Below, piece after piece: positions 1 to 7,464 of a stretch of DNA of 43,546 nucleotides. Under the pieces are notes generated by a model, which was not told where the DNA came from, ran no database searches, and was given only the letters and a program-made list of their open reading frames with translations. The position numbers and the translations under genes are program-made. Position 1 is the first letter of the stretch; each line of letters begins with the position of its first letter. The DNA comes from Cytophagales bacterium (GTDB lineage Bacteria > Bacteroidota > Bacteroidia > Cytophagales > Microscillaceae), in NCBI GenBank assembly GCA_013298075.1, contig JAAFJG010000038.1:1-43546 (forward strand). The letters run 5' to 3'.

Positions 1-111
1 CGACGGAAAGTTCTTTTTTATAAATTGTGGACAGTCAAATGGTAACATAATATATTTATTTATTGGTATTTAATTCAACAAATATAATGCTTTTTTTTAA
101 CAATCCTTTTT

Positions 112-2340
112 TTGTATAGTAATAAAAAAGCATATAATCCAAAAAATGCCGATAAATTAGGCATCGTTTATACGCCTGCACAAGTCGTAAAATTTATGAT
201 TGAAAGCACAGATTATTTACTGGAAAAATATTTTCAGAAAAATTTGGCGGATAAAAACGTACATATTTTAGACCCAGCCACAGGAACAGGAACTTTTATT
301 ACGGATATTATTAGTTATATTCCCACACAATATTTGGAATATAAGTATAAAAACGAAATTCACGCCAATGAAGTGGCAATTTTACCCTATTATATTGCGA
401 ATCTGAATATCGAGTATATTTACGAACAAAAAATGAAAGGTAAATATGCAGAGTTTAAAAATCTTTGTTTTGTAGATACTTTGGATAATATTGATGCGTT
501 GAAATATGCAGGAAAACAAGCGGGAGTTTTTGGTGATTTGATGGAAAATGCACAAAGAATTAAATCTCAAAATGACAAAGAAATTTCTGTGATTATCGGA
601 AATCCACCTTATAATGCTCGTCAACAAAATTTCAATAATGATAATGCGAATCGTTTGTATGAAGATATTGACAAGCGAATCAAACAAACTTTTATCAAAC
701 AAGGTTCTGCTCAAAATCAAATTATTTTGTACGATGTGTACGTGAGATTTTATAGTTGGGCAATCGATAGAATTGCTAAAAATGGTATTATTGCGTTTAT
801 TACGAATCGAAGTTTTATCGATTCGAAGGCTTTCGATGGGTTTAGAAAAACGGTGCAAAATGAGTTTGACGAAATTTATATCGTAGATTTGAAAGGAGAT
901 GCACGCCAAAATAACGCCAAAGAACAAGGCGGAAATGTGTTTGATATTATGACGGGCGTGGCGATTGCGTTTTTTATCAAAACAGAAAAAACAGAGAAAA
1001 AAAATGCCAAAATTTATTATCATAGTTTGGGAGATGGATTAAAATCGAAAGATAAATTAGATATTTTGAATGAAAATAAATTTGAAAAATTAGATTTTGA
1101 TAGAATAAAACCAGATAAAAAACATAATTGGTTGAACCAAACTGACAATGATTTTGACGCTTTAATTCCTTTGATTGACAAAGAAGTAAAAGCAGGCAAA
1201 AAAGAAAATGCTATTTTTCAGTTGTATTCTTTGGGCGTTGCGAGCCATAGAGATGAATGGATTTTTGATTTTTCTAAGAAAAAATTAGAGAAAAAAATGA
1301 AATTTTTAATCGATATTTATTCAAAAACACTCAAAAATCCGAGTTTTTTAGATAAAAATAAAATTGCTTGGGATAGAGAATTATCGAAATATTTAGAAAG
1401 AAAAATCAAAAAAAAGTTTCAATCTGAAAAAATTATCAAAGCATCTTATCGCCCTTTTGTCAAACAATATTTTTATTTTGATAGACATTTGAATGGAATG
1501 ATTTATCAATGGGAAAATATTTATAACCCAGATGAAAATAAACATATTGCTTTTAACACAATGGCAAGCAACAAACCTTTTCATTGTTTGATTTCGAATG
1601 AAATAATAGATTTGCATTTTACAGGTGATTCTCAATGCGTTGCGATGTATCGTTATGCTGACGGACAAAAAATAGAAAACATCACAAATTGGGCTTTGGA
1701 GTTATTTGTGGCACATTATCAAGATAAAAAAATTACAAAACTATCGATTTTTCATTATGTGTATGCGGTTTTGCATACGCCTGTGTACTTAGAAAAATAT
1801 GCTCAAAATCTAAAACAAGATTTTCCTCGTATTCCTTTGTATGATGATTTTTGGAAATATGAAAAAGCAGGAGAGAGGTTAATGAATTTGCATTTGGATT
1901 ATGAAAATCGCCCCACTCCAATTCTTCCCAAAGTTGAGGGAGAACCAAAAATCGTAAAATTTGACGAAATAATCATTACTTATTTGCCTTTGGAAAGCCT
2001 TTTGCCGAAATTTAAAGTAGAAAATGAACAACAAAAACAAGATATTTTAAAAAATTTAAAACCAGAAATTAAATTAAAAATAAAAAATAATACGATTGAA
2101 ATTGATTCTTTAACAACTATTTCGAGTATTCCTGCAGAAGTTTGGGAATATAAATTGGGTAACAGAAATGCTATCGAATGGATTTTAGACCAATATAAAC
2201 CTTATAAATCTTCTGATAAAACGATTGAAGAGGAATTTACTCCTTATGACTTTTTAGACTATAAAGAAGAATTGATTATTTTATTGTTGCAAGTTATCGA
2301 AGTGAGTTTGGAAACGATGAAAATAAAAAAGGAATTGTAA
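112..2340 (+). CDS. Type ISP restriction enzyme fragment: adenine methyltransferase plus target-recognition part
   Basis: This is a 742-residue protein resembling the C-terminal half of single-chain type ISP restriction-modification enzymes (LlaGI/LlaBIII type). Near the N-terminus it has the amino-methyltransferase SAM motif (LDPATGTGTF, about residues 53-62), and near residue 165 the N6-adenine catalytic motif NPPY. The remaining ~400 residues would be the specificity domain. In full-length family members the text AYNPKNADKLGIVYTP lies mid-protein, after a nuclease and a helicase. Here it starts at residue 7, so that half is missing or lies before the window. The only start in frame is TTG at 112, just after a stop at 85-87. 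An ATG at 87 is out of frame by one base. Orphan methylation without restriction is the likeliest activity if it is expressed. Family assignment is confident; the start and intactness are not. Confidence 0.8.
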   Translation: MYSNKKAYNPKNADKLGIVYTPAQVVKFMIESTDYLLEKYFQKNLADKNVHILDPATGTGTFITDIISYIPTQYLEYKYKNEIHANEVAILPYYIANLNIEYIYEQKMKGKYAEFKNLCFVDTLDNIDALKYAGKQAGVFGDLMENAQRIKSQNDKEISVIIGNPPYNARQQNFNNDNANRLYEDIDKRIKQTFIKQGSAQNQIILYDVYVRFYSWAIDRIAKNGIIAFITNRSFIDSKAFDGFRKTVQNEFDEIYIVDLKGDARQNNAKEQGGNVFDIMTGVAIAFFIKTEKTEKKNAKIYYHSLGDGLKSKDKLDILNENKFEKLDFDRIKPDKKHNWLNQTDNDFDALIPLIDKEVKAGKKENAIFQLYSLGVASHRDEWIFDFSKKKLEKKMKFLIDIYSKTLKNPSFLDKNKIAWDRELSKYLERKIKKKFQSEKIIKASYRPFVKQYFYFDRHLNGMIYQWENIYNPDENKHIAFNTMASNKPFHCLISNEIIDLHFTGDSQCVAMYRYADGQKIENITNWALELFVAHYQDKKITKLSIFHYVYAVLHTPVYLEKYAQNLKQDFPRIPLYDDFWKYEKAGERLMNLHLDYENRPTPILPKVEGEPKIVKFDEIIITYLPLESLLPKFKVENEQQKQDILKNLKPEIKLKIKNNTIEIDSLTTISSIPAEVWEYKLGNRNAIEWILDQYKPYKSSDKTIEEEFTPYDFLDYKEELIILLLQVIEVSLETMKIKKEL

Positions 2341-2344
2341 ATAT

Positions 2345-2391
2345 TTAAAAAAAATATCCAAAAAAAATAAAAAAATATCCAAAAAAAATAT
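2345..2391. repeat. Short A-rich tandem repeat
   Basis: Two and a half copies of a ~20-bp unit built on AAAATATCCAAAAAAAAT lie between the methyltransferase stop and the promoter of the next gene. No terminator hairpin was seen here. Confidence 0.5.
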
Positions 2392-2398
2392 ATTTTTG
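2391..2398 (+). promoter_or_regulatory. Promoter -7 box of the DUF2147 gene
   Basis: TATTTTTG fits the Bacteroidota sigma-A -7 consensus TAnnTTTG and lies 22 nt before the ATG at 2421. Confidence 0.65.
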
Positions 2399-2420
2399 CA
2401 CATCTAAATTATAATTTTTT

Positions 2421-2849
2421 ATGAAAAAAACATTTTTAATAACATTTTTTTTAGTTTTTATAACTATAATCCAACTATCTGCCCAAGAAATGGTAGGCGA
2501 ATGGAAAACGATTGATGATGAAACAGGAAAAGCAAAATCCATCATCAAAGTCTATAAAGCACGTAACGGAAAATATTATGGGCAAGTTGTCAAACTTTTG
2601 GATAATTCAAAAGGAGAAAATCCGTTATGTACCAAATGCACAGACGAGAGAAAAAACAAGCCGATTTTAAATATGTTGATTCTCAATGACATGGAACTTT
2701 CAAGCAACCAATTATCAGGTGGAAAAATTTTAGACCCTGCAAAAGGCAAAGAATACACTTGCAAAATTTGGTTAGAAGGCGGAACTTTGAAAGTGAGAGG
2801 ATATTGGGGCGTTTTTTATCGAACTCAAACATGGTATAAAATATCATAA
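2421..2849 (+). CDS. DUF2147 family secreted protein
   Basis: A 142-residue protein with a signal peptide (MKK, hydrophobic stretch to about residue 18, cleavage near SAQ). The mature part begins MVGEWKTIDDETGKAKSIIK and contains a YYGQVVKL segment, a Cys pair (CTKC) and the closing FYRTQTWYK text, which together are typical of DUF2147. These are small periplasmic or outer-membrane-associated beta-rich proteins of unknown role. Length is normal. It has its own -7 box, and the glycosyltransferase gene follows after 53 nt on the same strand, so the two may be co-transcribed. Confidence 0.85.
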   Translation: MKKTFLITFFLVFITIIQLSAQEMVGEWKTIDDETGKAKSIIKVYKARNGKYYGQVVKLLDNSKGENPLCTKCTDERKNKPILNMLILNDMELSSNQLSGGKILDPAKGKEYTCKIWLEGGTLKVRGYWGVFYRTQTWYKIS

Positions 2850-2902
2850 AAACAAAGATTATAAAACAAAATTTATAAAATAAAAGTCATAAAACAAAAA
2901 TC

Positions 2903-3904
2903 ATGTTTTCTAAAATCATTATTAGTCGAACCGATAATTTGGGTGATGTGGTATTGACTTTGCCTTTGGCAGGTTATCTCAAAACGCAATTTCCAACTAC
3001 TGAAATTATTTTTATTGGTAAAAAATATACACAAAATATCATTAATTTATGTAGTTATGTAGATGTTTTTTTGGATAAAGATGAAATTATCAATGATAAT
3101 ATGATTTTAGAAAACATTAAAGCAGATGTTATTTTGTTCGTTTTTCCTGATAAACAATTAGCCAAAATCGCCAAAAAAGTAGGTATAAAAAATAGAGTTG
3201 GCACAAGTAATCGTTGGTTTCATTGGTTATATTGTAATAAATTAGCTTATTTTAGTCGAAAAAAATCTAATTTACACGAAAGCGAACTGAATTTTAAATT
3301 GTTAAAACGATTGTCTATCGACTATCATATCGAACTAAAAAATTTGTGGCAATATTATGGCACAAAAAATATAAGCGAAAATATTGACGAAAATATTAGT
3401 CAATATATCGATAAAAATAAATTTAATTTGATTTTACACCCAAAATCAAAAGGAAGCGCAAGAGAATGGGGGCTAAAAAATTATGAAAAATTGATAGAAA
3501 TTTTACCCAAAAATCAATTCAAAATTTTTATTTCGGGAGTTAAAGAAGAAGGAGAATTGATAGCCAAAGAATTACCACAACTCTTTGAAAATCAAGATGT
3601 TATCAATTTGACAGGCAAATTAAATATGCTTCAATTTTTACAATTTATTAGTTTGACTGATGGATTGATAGCCGCAAGTACAGGTCCGTTGCATTTGGCT
3701 GCCTTTTTGAATAAATTAGCGATTGGAATTTTTCCGCCTATGAAACCGATACACCCAACTCGATGGAAACCATTAGGAAAAAATGCTCATTATTTTTGTA
3801 TAGATAAAAATTGTAATGATTGCAAAAAAACGCAAAATTGTATATGTATGCAACAAATTACGCCCGAAGAAATTAAAGAAATGTTGATGGAAAATAAAAA
3901 GTAG
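2903..3904 (+). CDS. Glycosyltransferase family 9 (heptosyltransferase-like)
   Basis: A 333-residue protein of the GT9/WaaF-RfaF type. It shows the N-terminal pattern IISRTDNLGDVVLTLPLAG, the central sugar-nucleotide binding stretch NLILHPKSKGSAREWGLKNY, and the C-terminal STGPLHLAAFLN loop of heptosyltransferases. The C-terminus carries a Cys cluster (CIDKNCNDCKKTQNCIC), common in Bacteroidota members and possibly metal-binding. The expected role is addition of a sugar to a lipopolysaccharide core or similar surface glycan on the cytoplasmic face of the inner membrane; the exact substrate cannot be read from sequence. A hairpin follows 15 nt after the stop. Confidence 0.88.
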   Translation: MFSKIIISRTDNLGDVVLTLPLAGYLKTQFPTTEIIFIGKKYTQNIINLCSYVDVFLDKDEIINDNMILENIKADVILFVFPDKQLAKIAKKVGIKNRVGTSNRWFHWLYCNKLAYFSRKKSNLHESELNFKLLKRLSIDYHIELKNLWQYYGTKNISENIDENISQYIDKNKFNLILHPKSKGSAREWGLKNYEKLIEILPKNQFKIFISGVKEEGELIAKELPQLFENQDVINLTGKLNMLQFLQFISLTDGLIAASTGPLHLAAFLNKLAIGIFPPMKPIHPTRWKPLGKNAHYFCIDKNCNDCKKTQNCICMQQITPEEIKEMLMENKK

Positions 3905-3918
3905 TTTTTTAGAAAAAA

Positions 3919-3941
3919 TTCCTATAAAAAATTTATAGGAA
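3919..3941 (+). terminator. Hairpin after the GT9 gene
   Basis: A perfect 10-bp stem, TTCCTATAAA pairing with TTTATAGGAA, with a 3-nt loop. No long U tract follows, so it may only slow or end transcription weakly. Confidence 0.5.
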
Positions 3942-3964
3942 GTCTATCATTTTAAAAAATACAA

Positions 3965-4029
3965 AAATTTCGGCTAAATCCAAGAATTGAATTTTATATT
4001 ATCCTCCAGATAAATCTGGAGGCAATTCA
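3965..4029 (-). repeat. Copy of the CCTCCAGAT palindromic repeat, inverted
   Basis: Read on the minus strand this has the same core as three other places in the window (near 13830, 22071 and 42013): TGAATTGCC, then CCTCCAGATTTATCTGGAGG, then TTGGATTTAGCCGAA, a damaged version of the second palindrome. The outer terminal inverted repeats of the full-length copies are not recognisable here. Confidence 0.75.
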
Positions 4030-4100
4030 AAAAAATATTTCAAAACACGGATTGAGCGGATTAAAAGGTTTTTTTTCATTTTAAAAGTGTTAATAATTCT

Positions 4101-4138
4101 TCGGAGTTTATCAAATCTAAAATATTAACAAACTCCGA
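4101..4138. repeat. GGAGTTT/AAACTCC hairpin at a duplication boundary
   Basis: TCGGAGTTT pairs with AAACTCCGA (9 bp). The loop holds TATCAAATCTAAA, the same half-site family as the repeat at 7111. It lies 15 nt past the stop of the minus-strand Rpn C-terminal gene. Confidence 0.6.
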
Positions 4139-4153
4139 AAAAATAATCAAAAA

Positions 4154-4585
4154 TTATTTTGATAATTCTTTTCTAATTTGATCTATCTCGAAAATAGATA
4201 AATTAGTAATTTGATGAATAGTTTGATTATCCAATCCTAAATGAATACAGTTAATAGCGTTAATTTTATTTGCTCGTTTTACGCCTTTTTCCAAACCAAC
4301 TATTTCGCCTTTTTGAAAACCAATTACTTCGCCTTTTTGAAAACCTTCTTCACGATAAGTAATCATAGAATTTTTTAAATCTCTATAACTTTTTAAACTA
4401 TCTTCATAAGCCAACATCTCTTCAGAGGAATAGTTGGCAATTTCTGCAATCTCAAATACTTCCATAAATATACCTTGGTTTAAAATTTCGGGGGCATCTT
4501 CAAAATTTGAAATATTTTTTAGAATATACAACCATTTATCATAATCACTTTCGAGTTCATTTATGGTTTTAGTAAAATTAGGCAT
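4154..4585 (-). CDS. Free-standing C-terminal module of the Rpn/TIGR01784 nuclease (possible inhibitor, or a relic)
   Basis: About 143 residues starting MPNFTKTINELESDYDKW, almost identical to the C-terminal part of the neighbouring full nuclease. It lacks the catalytic N-terminal domain. The frame is open further upstream to an ATG at 4684, but the promoter box at 4644-4651 lies inside that stretch, so transcripts should begin downstream of it and the first usable ATG is at 4585. The deletion that removed the nuclease domain put the parent gene's promoter directly before the tail. It carries one extra octapeptide (GFQKGEVI) compared with the parent. In E. coli Rpn systems a C-terminal product made from an internal start inhibits the full-length nuclease. 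Whether this copy does so is inference; it could simply be a decaying duplicate. Confidence 0.6.
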   Translation of the reverse strand: MPNFTKTINELESDYDKWLYILKNISNFEDAPEILNQGIFMEVFEIAEIANYSSEEMLAYEDSLKSYRDLKNSMITYREEGFQKGEVIGFQKGEIVGLEKGVKRANKINAINCIHLGLDNQTIHQITNLSIFEIDQIRKELSK

Positions 4586-4643
4586 TTCTAAATAAATAAA
4601 ACGCAATTTATCATAAAATATTTTATTCGTTTGTAAGCATTTA

Positions 4644-4651
4644 CAAATATA
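4644..4651 (-). promoter_or_regulatory. Promoter -7 box of the truncated Rpn copy
   Basis: CAAATATA on the + strand reads TATATTTG on the minus strand. It is the duplicated equivalent of the parent promoter at 5773-5780, with identical surroundings. Confidence 0.6.
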
Positions 4652-4677
4652 AAAGTAAATATTTTTTGCTAATATAA

Positions 4678-4703
4678 TTGTCAATGTACCAAATATTTGA
4701 CAA
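4678..4703. repeat. TTGTCAA/TTGACAA hairpin
   Basis: A 7-bp stem with a 12-nt loop, duplicated at 5807-5832. It uses the same stem bases as the larger hairpins at 7161-7205 and 7284-7328. Confidence 0.6.
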
Positions 4704-4720
4704 TTTCAGGTTTGCATTTT

Positions 4721-4757
4721 TCGGAGTTTATCAAATCTAAAATATTGACAAACTCCA
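4721..4757. repeat. GGAGTTT/AAACTCC hairpin between the two Rpn copies
   Basis: Second boundary copy of the palindrome, followed closely by the 3' end of the full-length nuclease gene. Confidence 0.6.
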
Positions 4758-4773
4758 AAAAAATTATCAAAAA

Positions 4774-5721
4774 TTATTTTGATAATTCTTTTCTAATTTG
4801 ATCTATCTCGAAAATAGATAAATTAGTAATTTGATGAACAGTTTGATTATCCAATCCTAAATGAATACAGTTGATAGCGTTAATTTTATTTGCTTGTTTT
4901 ACGCCTTTTTCCAAACCAACTATTTCGCCTTTTTGAAAACCTTCTTCACGATAAGTAATCATAGAGTTTTTTAAATCTCTATAACTTTTTAAACTATCTT
5001 CATAAGCCAGCATCTCTTCAGAAGAATAGTTGGCAATTTCTGCAATCTCAAATACTTCCATAAATATACCTTGGTTTAAAATTTCGGGGGCATCTTCAAA
5101 ATTTGAAATATTTTTTAGAATATACAACCATTTATCATAATCACTTTCGAGTTCATTTATGGTTTTAGTAAAATTAGGCATTTCTAAATAAATAAAACGC
5201 AATTTATCATAAAATATTTTATTCGTTTCGATATTTAATAACATCACATCATGCTTGACCTGATTTCCTTCGCTTTCTTCTCCAATCGCATCAAATTTAA
5301 AATCCATCACAGCAATCGTATAAACATTTGCTAATTCGTAATTCCAAACAAAATCAGGTTCTCCGCTTCCTTTTTCGGCTTTTTTGTCTTTTTTTGCTTG
5401 CGATAAAATCACACTTGACGCATAAAAAACACCTCTATCTTTGAAATATTTTTGTTTTGCTTTTTGCATTTCGATAATAAAATGCTCGCCTTTTTCATTC
5501 TGACAATACAAATCAAAAATAGATTTTCTATCTTTTTCTTGTTTGCCCAAATGTTCATTTTTAAGGTATTTAATTTTAGTGATTTTAACATCAACCAATA
5601 AAGTATTCAAAAAATTGATGAGTAATTTCTTATTTACTTCTTCGCCAAACAACTTTTTAAAACCAAAATCTGTAAAGAAATTGATATATTTGCCCAATTT
5701 TTCTTCTGTTTTCTTTGCCAT
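4774..5721 (-). CDS. Rpn family / TIGR01784 PD-(D/E)XK nuclease
   Basis: A 315-residue protein beginning KYINFFTDFGFKKLFGEE, the usual opening of the TIGR01784/PDDEXK_2 family often mislabelled as transposase. The nuclease core is visible at SIFDLYCQNEKGEHFIIEMQ (about residues 67-86): the Asp of FDLY and the E-x-Q of IEMQ match the family's D...ExQ variant. The C-terminal ~140 residues form a helical region with octapeptide-like repeats (GFQKGEIV, GLEKGVKQ) and a closing helix-turn-helix-like segment. E. coli Rpn proteins are DNA endonucleases with antiphage and recombination effects. The gene has a good promoter 51 nt upstream and a truncated tandem copy downstream. Confidence 0.85.
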   Translation of the reverse strand: MAKKTEEKLGKYINFFTDFGFKKLFGEEVNKKLLINFLNTLLVDVKITKIKYLKNEHLGKQEKDRKSIFDLYCQNEKGEHFIIEMQKAKQKYFKDRGVFYASSVILSQAKKDKKAEKGSGEPDFVWNYELANVYTIAVMDFKFDAIGEESEGNQVKHDVMLLNIETNKIFYDKLRFIYLEMPNFTKTINELESDYDKWLYILKNISNFEDAPEILNQGIFMEVFEIAEIANYSSEEMLAYEDSLKSYRDLKNSMITYREEGFQKGEIVGLEKGVKQANKINAINCIHLGLDNQTVHQITNLSIFEIDQIRKELSK

Positions 5722-5772
5722 TTTTTATTCCATTAAATTTTTGAAATTTTATTCATTTGTTGTAAGCATTTA

Positions 5773-5780
5773 CAAATATA
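5773..5780 (-). promoter_or_regulatory. Promoter -7 box of the full-length Rpn gene
   Basis: Minus-strand TATATTTG, 51 nt before the ATG at 5721. Confidence 0.6.
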
Positions 5781-5806
5781 AAAGTAAATATTTTTTGCTA
5801 ATATAA

Positions 5807-5832
5807 TTGTCAATGTGCCAAATATTTGACAA
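5807..5832. repeat. TTGTCAA/TTGACAA hairpin upstream of the Rpn promoter
   Basis: Same palindrome as at 4678-4703, with one base changed in the loop. Confidence 0.6.
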
Positions 5833-5850
5833 TTTCAGGTTTGCATTTTT

Positions 5851-5886
5851 TGGAGTTTATCAAATCTAAAAAATTGACAAACTCCA
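5851..5886. repeat. GGAGTTT/AAACTCC hairpin, third copy
   Basis: TGGAGTTT pairs with AAACTCCA. It marks the outer edge of the duplicated region and lies just past the mtnA stop, where it may also act as the end of the mtnA transcript. Confidence 0.6.
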
Positions 5887-5898
5887 AAAAAAATAATC

Positions 5899-6999
5899 TT
5901 ATTTATATTCTGGAAATAAACTTAATAATCCATTTTCATTTGCCTCACAAATACCTCTTTCTGTTATCAAACCTGTTATCAAGCGAGCAGGTGTAACATC
6001 AAAACCATAATTAGAAGCGTTGCTGGTGATAGGTGTCAATAAAACTTTTTCTAATTTTGTGCCATTCCAACCGTAGATATACTTTACTTCGTCTTGACTT
6101 CTTTCCTCTATCGGAATTTCGGTCAAACCATTGCGAATTGTCCAATCAAGCGTGGAAGAAGGTAACGCCACATAAAAAGGAATTTTATTATCAAAAGCCG
6201 CCAATGCTTTCAAATAAGTACCAATTTTATTTGCTACATCACCAATTCGAGTGGTTCGGTCTGTGCCTACAAAAACCACATCAACCATGCCATGTTGCAT
6301 CAAATGTCCGCCTGCATTGTCCACAATAACTGTATGCGGCACGCCTGCTTGCGTAAGTTCCCAAGCCGTTAAATTTGAGCCTTGATTGCGTGGACGTGTT
6401 TCATCCACCCAAACGTGTATTTTCATTCCTTGTTGATGGGCTTGATAAATGGGCGAGCTAATCGTTCCCCATTCGATACAACCCAATCTTCCTGCGTTGC
6501 AATGCGTGAGAATATTAACTATTTCTCCATTTTTTGCTTGTTTGATTTTCTCCAAAATAGGCAATCCTGAAACGCCAATCATTCGGCAAACTTCAATATC
6601 ATCTTCTACTATTTGGTCGGCTGTTTTGGAAGCAATTTCAATTTTTTCTTGCCAATTTTTTCCTTCTTCTACTGCTTTTACTTGCCTTTCTATTGCCCAA
6701 AATAAATTGATAGCGGTAGGTCGAGATTCTCTCAAATCGTGGATATATTGATTAAAATATTCATTCGGATTTTTGTGTGTAGAGGCTTCTATGCACGCCA
6801 ACATCACGCCATAACCCGCAGTCGCACCTATGAGGGGCGCACCTCTAACGGTCATATCTTTAATAGCGGTTACAATTTCTTGACAAGTATGTATATCGAC
6901 AATAATTAATTCGTGTGGTAAACGGCGTTGGTCTATTACCTGAATAATTGTTGGAGCATTTTCTTTTCTCCAAATAGTTCTTTTTGCGTAAGTATTCAT
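5899..6999 (-). CDS. mtnA: S-methyl-5-thioribose-1-phosphate isomerase
   Basis: A 366-residue protein that isomerises methylthioribose 1-phosphate to methylthioribulose 1-phosphate in methionine salvage. Visible family motifs are TVRGAPLIGATAGYG near the N-terminus, the catalytic Cys in ILTHCNAGRLG, the catalytic Asp in FVGTDRTTRIGDVANKIGTY, and the closing NPASNYGFDVTP-like text (here NASNYGFDVTPARLITGLIT). The frame is open a little further up to a TTG at 7026, but that codon overlaps the promoter box at 7024-7031, so ATG 6999 (MNTYAKRTIW) is chosen. No other salvage gene is adjacent. Confidence 0.93.
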   Translation of the reverse strand: MNTYAKRTIWRKENAPTIIQVIDQRRLPHELIIVDIHTCQEIVTAIKDMTVRGAPLIGATAGYGVMLACIEASTHKNPNEYFNQYIHDLRESRPTAINLFWAIERQVKAVEEGKNWQEKIEIASKTADQIVEDDIEVCRMIGVSGLPILEKIKQAKNGEIVNILTHCNAGRLGCIEWGTISSPIYQAHQQGMKIHVWVDETRPRNQGSNLTAWELTQAGVPHTVIVDNAGGHLMQHGMVDVVFVGTDRTTRIGDVANKIGTYLKALAAFDNKIPFYVALPSSTLDWTIRNGLTEIPIEERSQDEVKYIYGWNGTKLEKVLLTPITSNASNYGFDVTPARLITGLITERGICEANENGLLSLFPEYK

Positions 7000-7023
7000 T
7001 GAATATTTTTTGTTTTTTTGATG

Positions 7024-7031
7024 CAAAGATA
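7024..7031 (-). promoter_or_regulatory. Promoter -7 box of mtnA
   Basis: Minus-strand TATCTTTG, 24 nt before ATG 6999. It decides the start by excluding the upstream TTG. Confidence 0.7.
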
Positions 7032-7110
7032 TTGAAAAATAAGATAAAAAAAATTTTTATTGGTGAAAATATAGTATTTTTTAATGTAGATTTGGAAGAT
7101 TATTTTTCAT

Positions 7111-7130
7111 TCAGAGTTTGTCAAGTCTAA
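7111..7130. repeat. Half-site of the GAGTTTGTCAAGTCT repeat family
   Basis: TCAGAGTTTGTCAAGTCTAA resembles the left arm of the hairpins at 4101, 4721 and 5851. No matching right arm follows directly, but the hairpin at 7161 carries GACTTGACAATCTGA, its near complement, so 7111-7205 may fold as one larger structure. Confidence 0.5.
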
Positions 7131-7135
7131 ATAAT

Positions 7136-7208
7136 AAAAATATTTTTTATTTGATAAGTAGTTTTTTCAGTTGTCAATGTCGAAGACTTGACAATCTGAA
7201 AAAACGGC
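7136..7208. repeat. 73-bp direct repeat containing a 17-bp hairpin, copy 1
   Basis: Identical to 7259-7331. It contains a long stem at 7161-7205: GTTTTTTCAG plus TTGTCAA pairs with TTGACAA plus CTGAAAAAAC, with one bulged T and a 10-nt loop. T and A tracts on the outer arms make it terminator-like on both strands. It lies in the 438-bp gap between the divergent mtnA and serine-hydrolase genes. Confidence 0.85.
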
Positions 7209-7258
7209 ATTTTATTTTTAAAATATAAATTTGAGCAGTTTTTTAGTCAAAAAAAATT

Positions 7259-7331
7259 AAAAATATTTTTTATTTGATAAGTAGTTTTTTCAGTTGTCAA
7301 TGTCGAAGACTTGACAATCTGAAAAAACGGC
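7259..7331. repeat. 73-bp direct repeat containing a 17-bp hairpin, copy 2
   Basis: Perfect second copy, 123 bp after the first, with the hairpin at 7284-7328. The 50-bp spacer (7209-7258) shows no gene. Confidence 0.85.
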
Positions 7332-7413
7332 TAAATATAATTTAAAAAGAATATTTCAAAAAAAAATATTTTCAATTTCTGTATCAATTCTCTAAAAATC
7401 ATCTATTTTTTTA

Positions 7414-7421
7414 TATCTTTG
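7414..7421 (+). promoter_or_regulatory. Promoter -7 box of the serine hydrolase gene
   Basis: TATCTTTG, 43 nt before ATG 7465. Confidence 0.65.
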
Positions 7422-7464
7422 CAAATAACTTTACAAATTTTTAGAAAATATTCACCCGCTCAAA

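Larger units (their letters stand above)
4101..4757 (-). repeat. Tandem duplication, shortened unit of the Rpn-type nuclease locus
   Basis: From the hairpin at 4101-4138 to that at 4721-4757 the sequence is nearly identical to 4721-5886, except that about 530 bp of the gene's 5' coding region and first bases are missing. The deletion joins TTTTATTCGTTT (counterpart at 5219-5229) to GTAAGCAT (counterpart at 5762). A matching TTTTATTC occurs at both deletion edges (5219-5226 and 5747-5754), consistent with slippage between short repeats. The GGAGTTT/AAACTCC hairpin marks every unit boundary. Confidence 0.85.

Noticed and set aside
1-73. Possible 3' end of an upstream gene (frame ending at 71-73)
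   Set aside because: Only 23 codons are visible, a second frame is also open to position 43, and nothing recognisable is encoded.
382-1023. Long minus-strand open frame (213 codons) inside the type ISP methyltransferase gene
   Set aside because: It is antisense to a clearly coding gene with conserved motifs, is Ile/Phe-rich and resembles no protein.
4154-5721. Label of the Rpn/TIGR01784 genes as transposases
   Set aside because: The family is often annotated so, but they are PD-(D/E)XK nucleases without transposase partners or terminal repeats; the repeats here are a local tandem duplication.
7000-7026. Longer N-terminus for mtnA from a TTG at 7026
   Set aside because: The codon lies inside the promoter -7 box, and ATG 6999 matches the family start.
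7136-7331. Possible CRISPR array
   Set aside because: Only two 73-bp copies with a 50-bp spacer and an internal hairpin; no cas genes.
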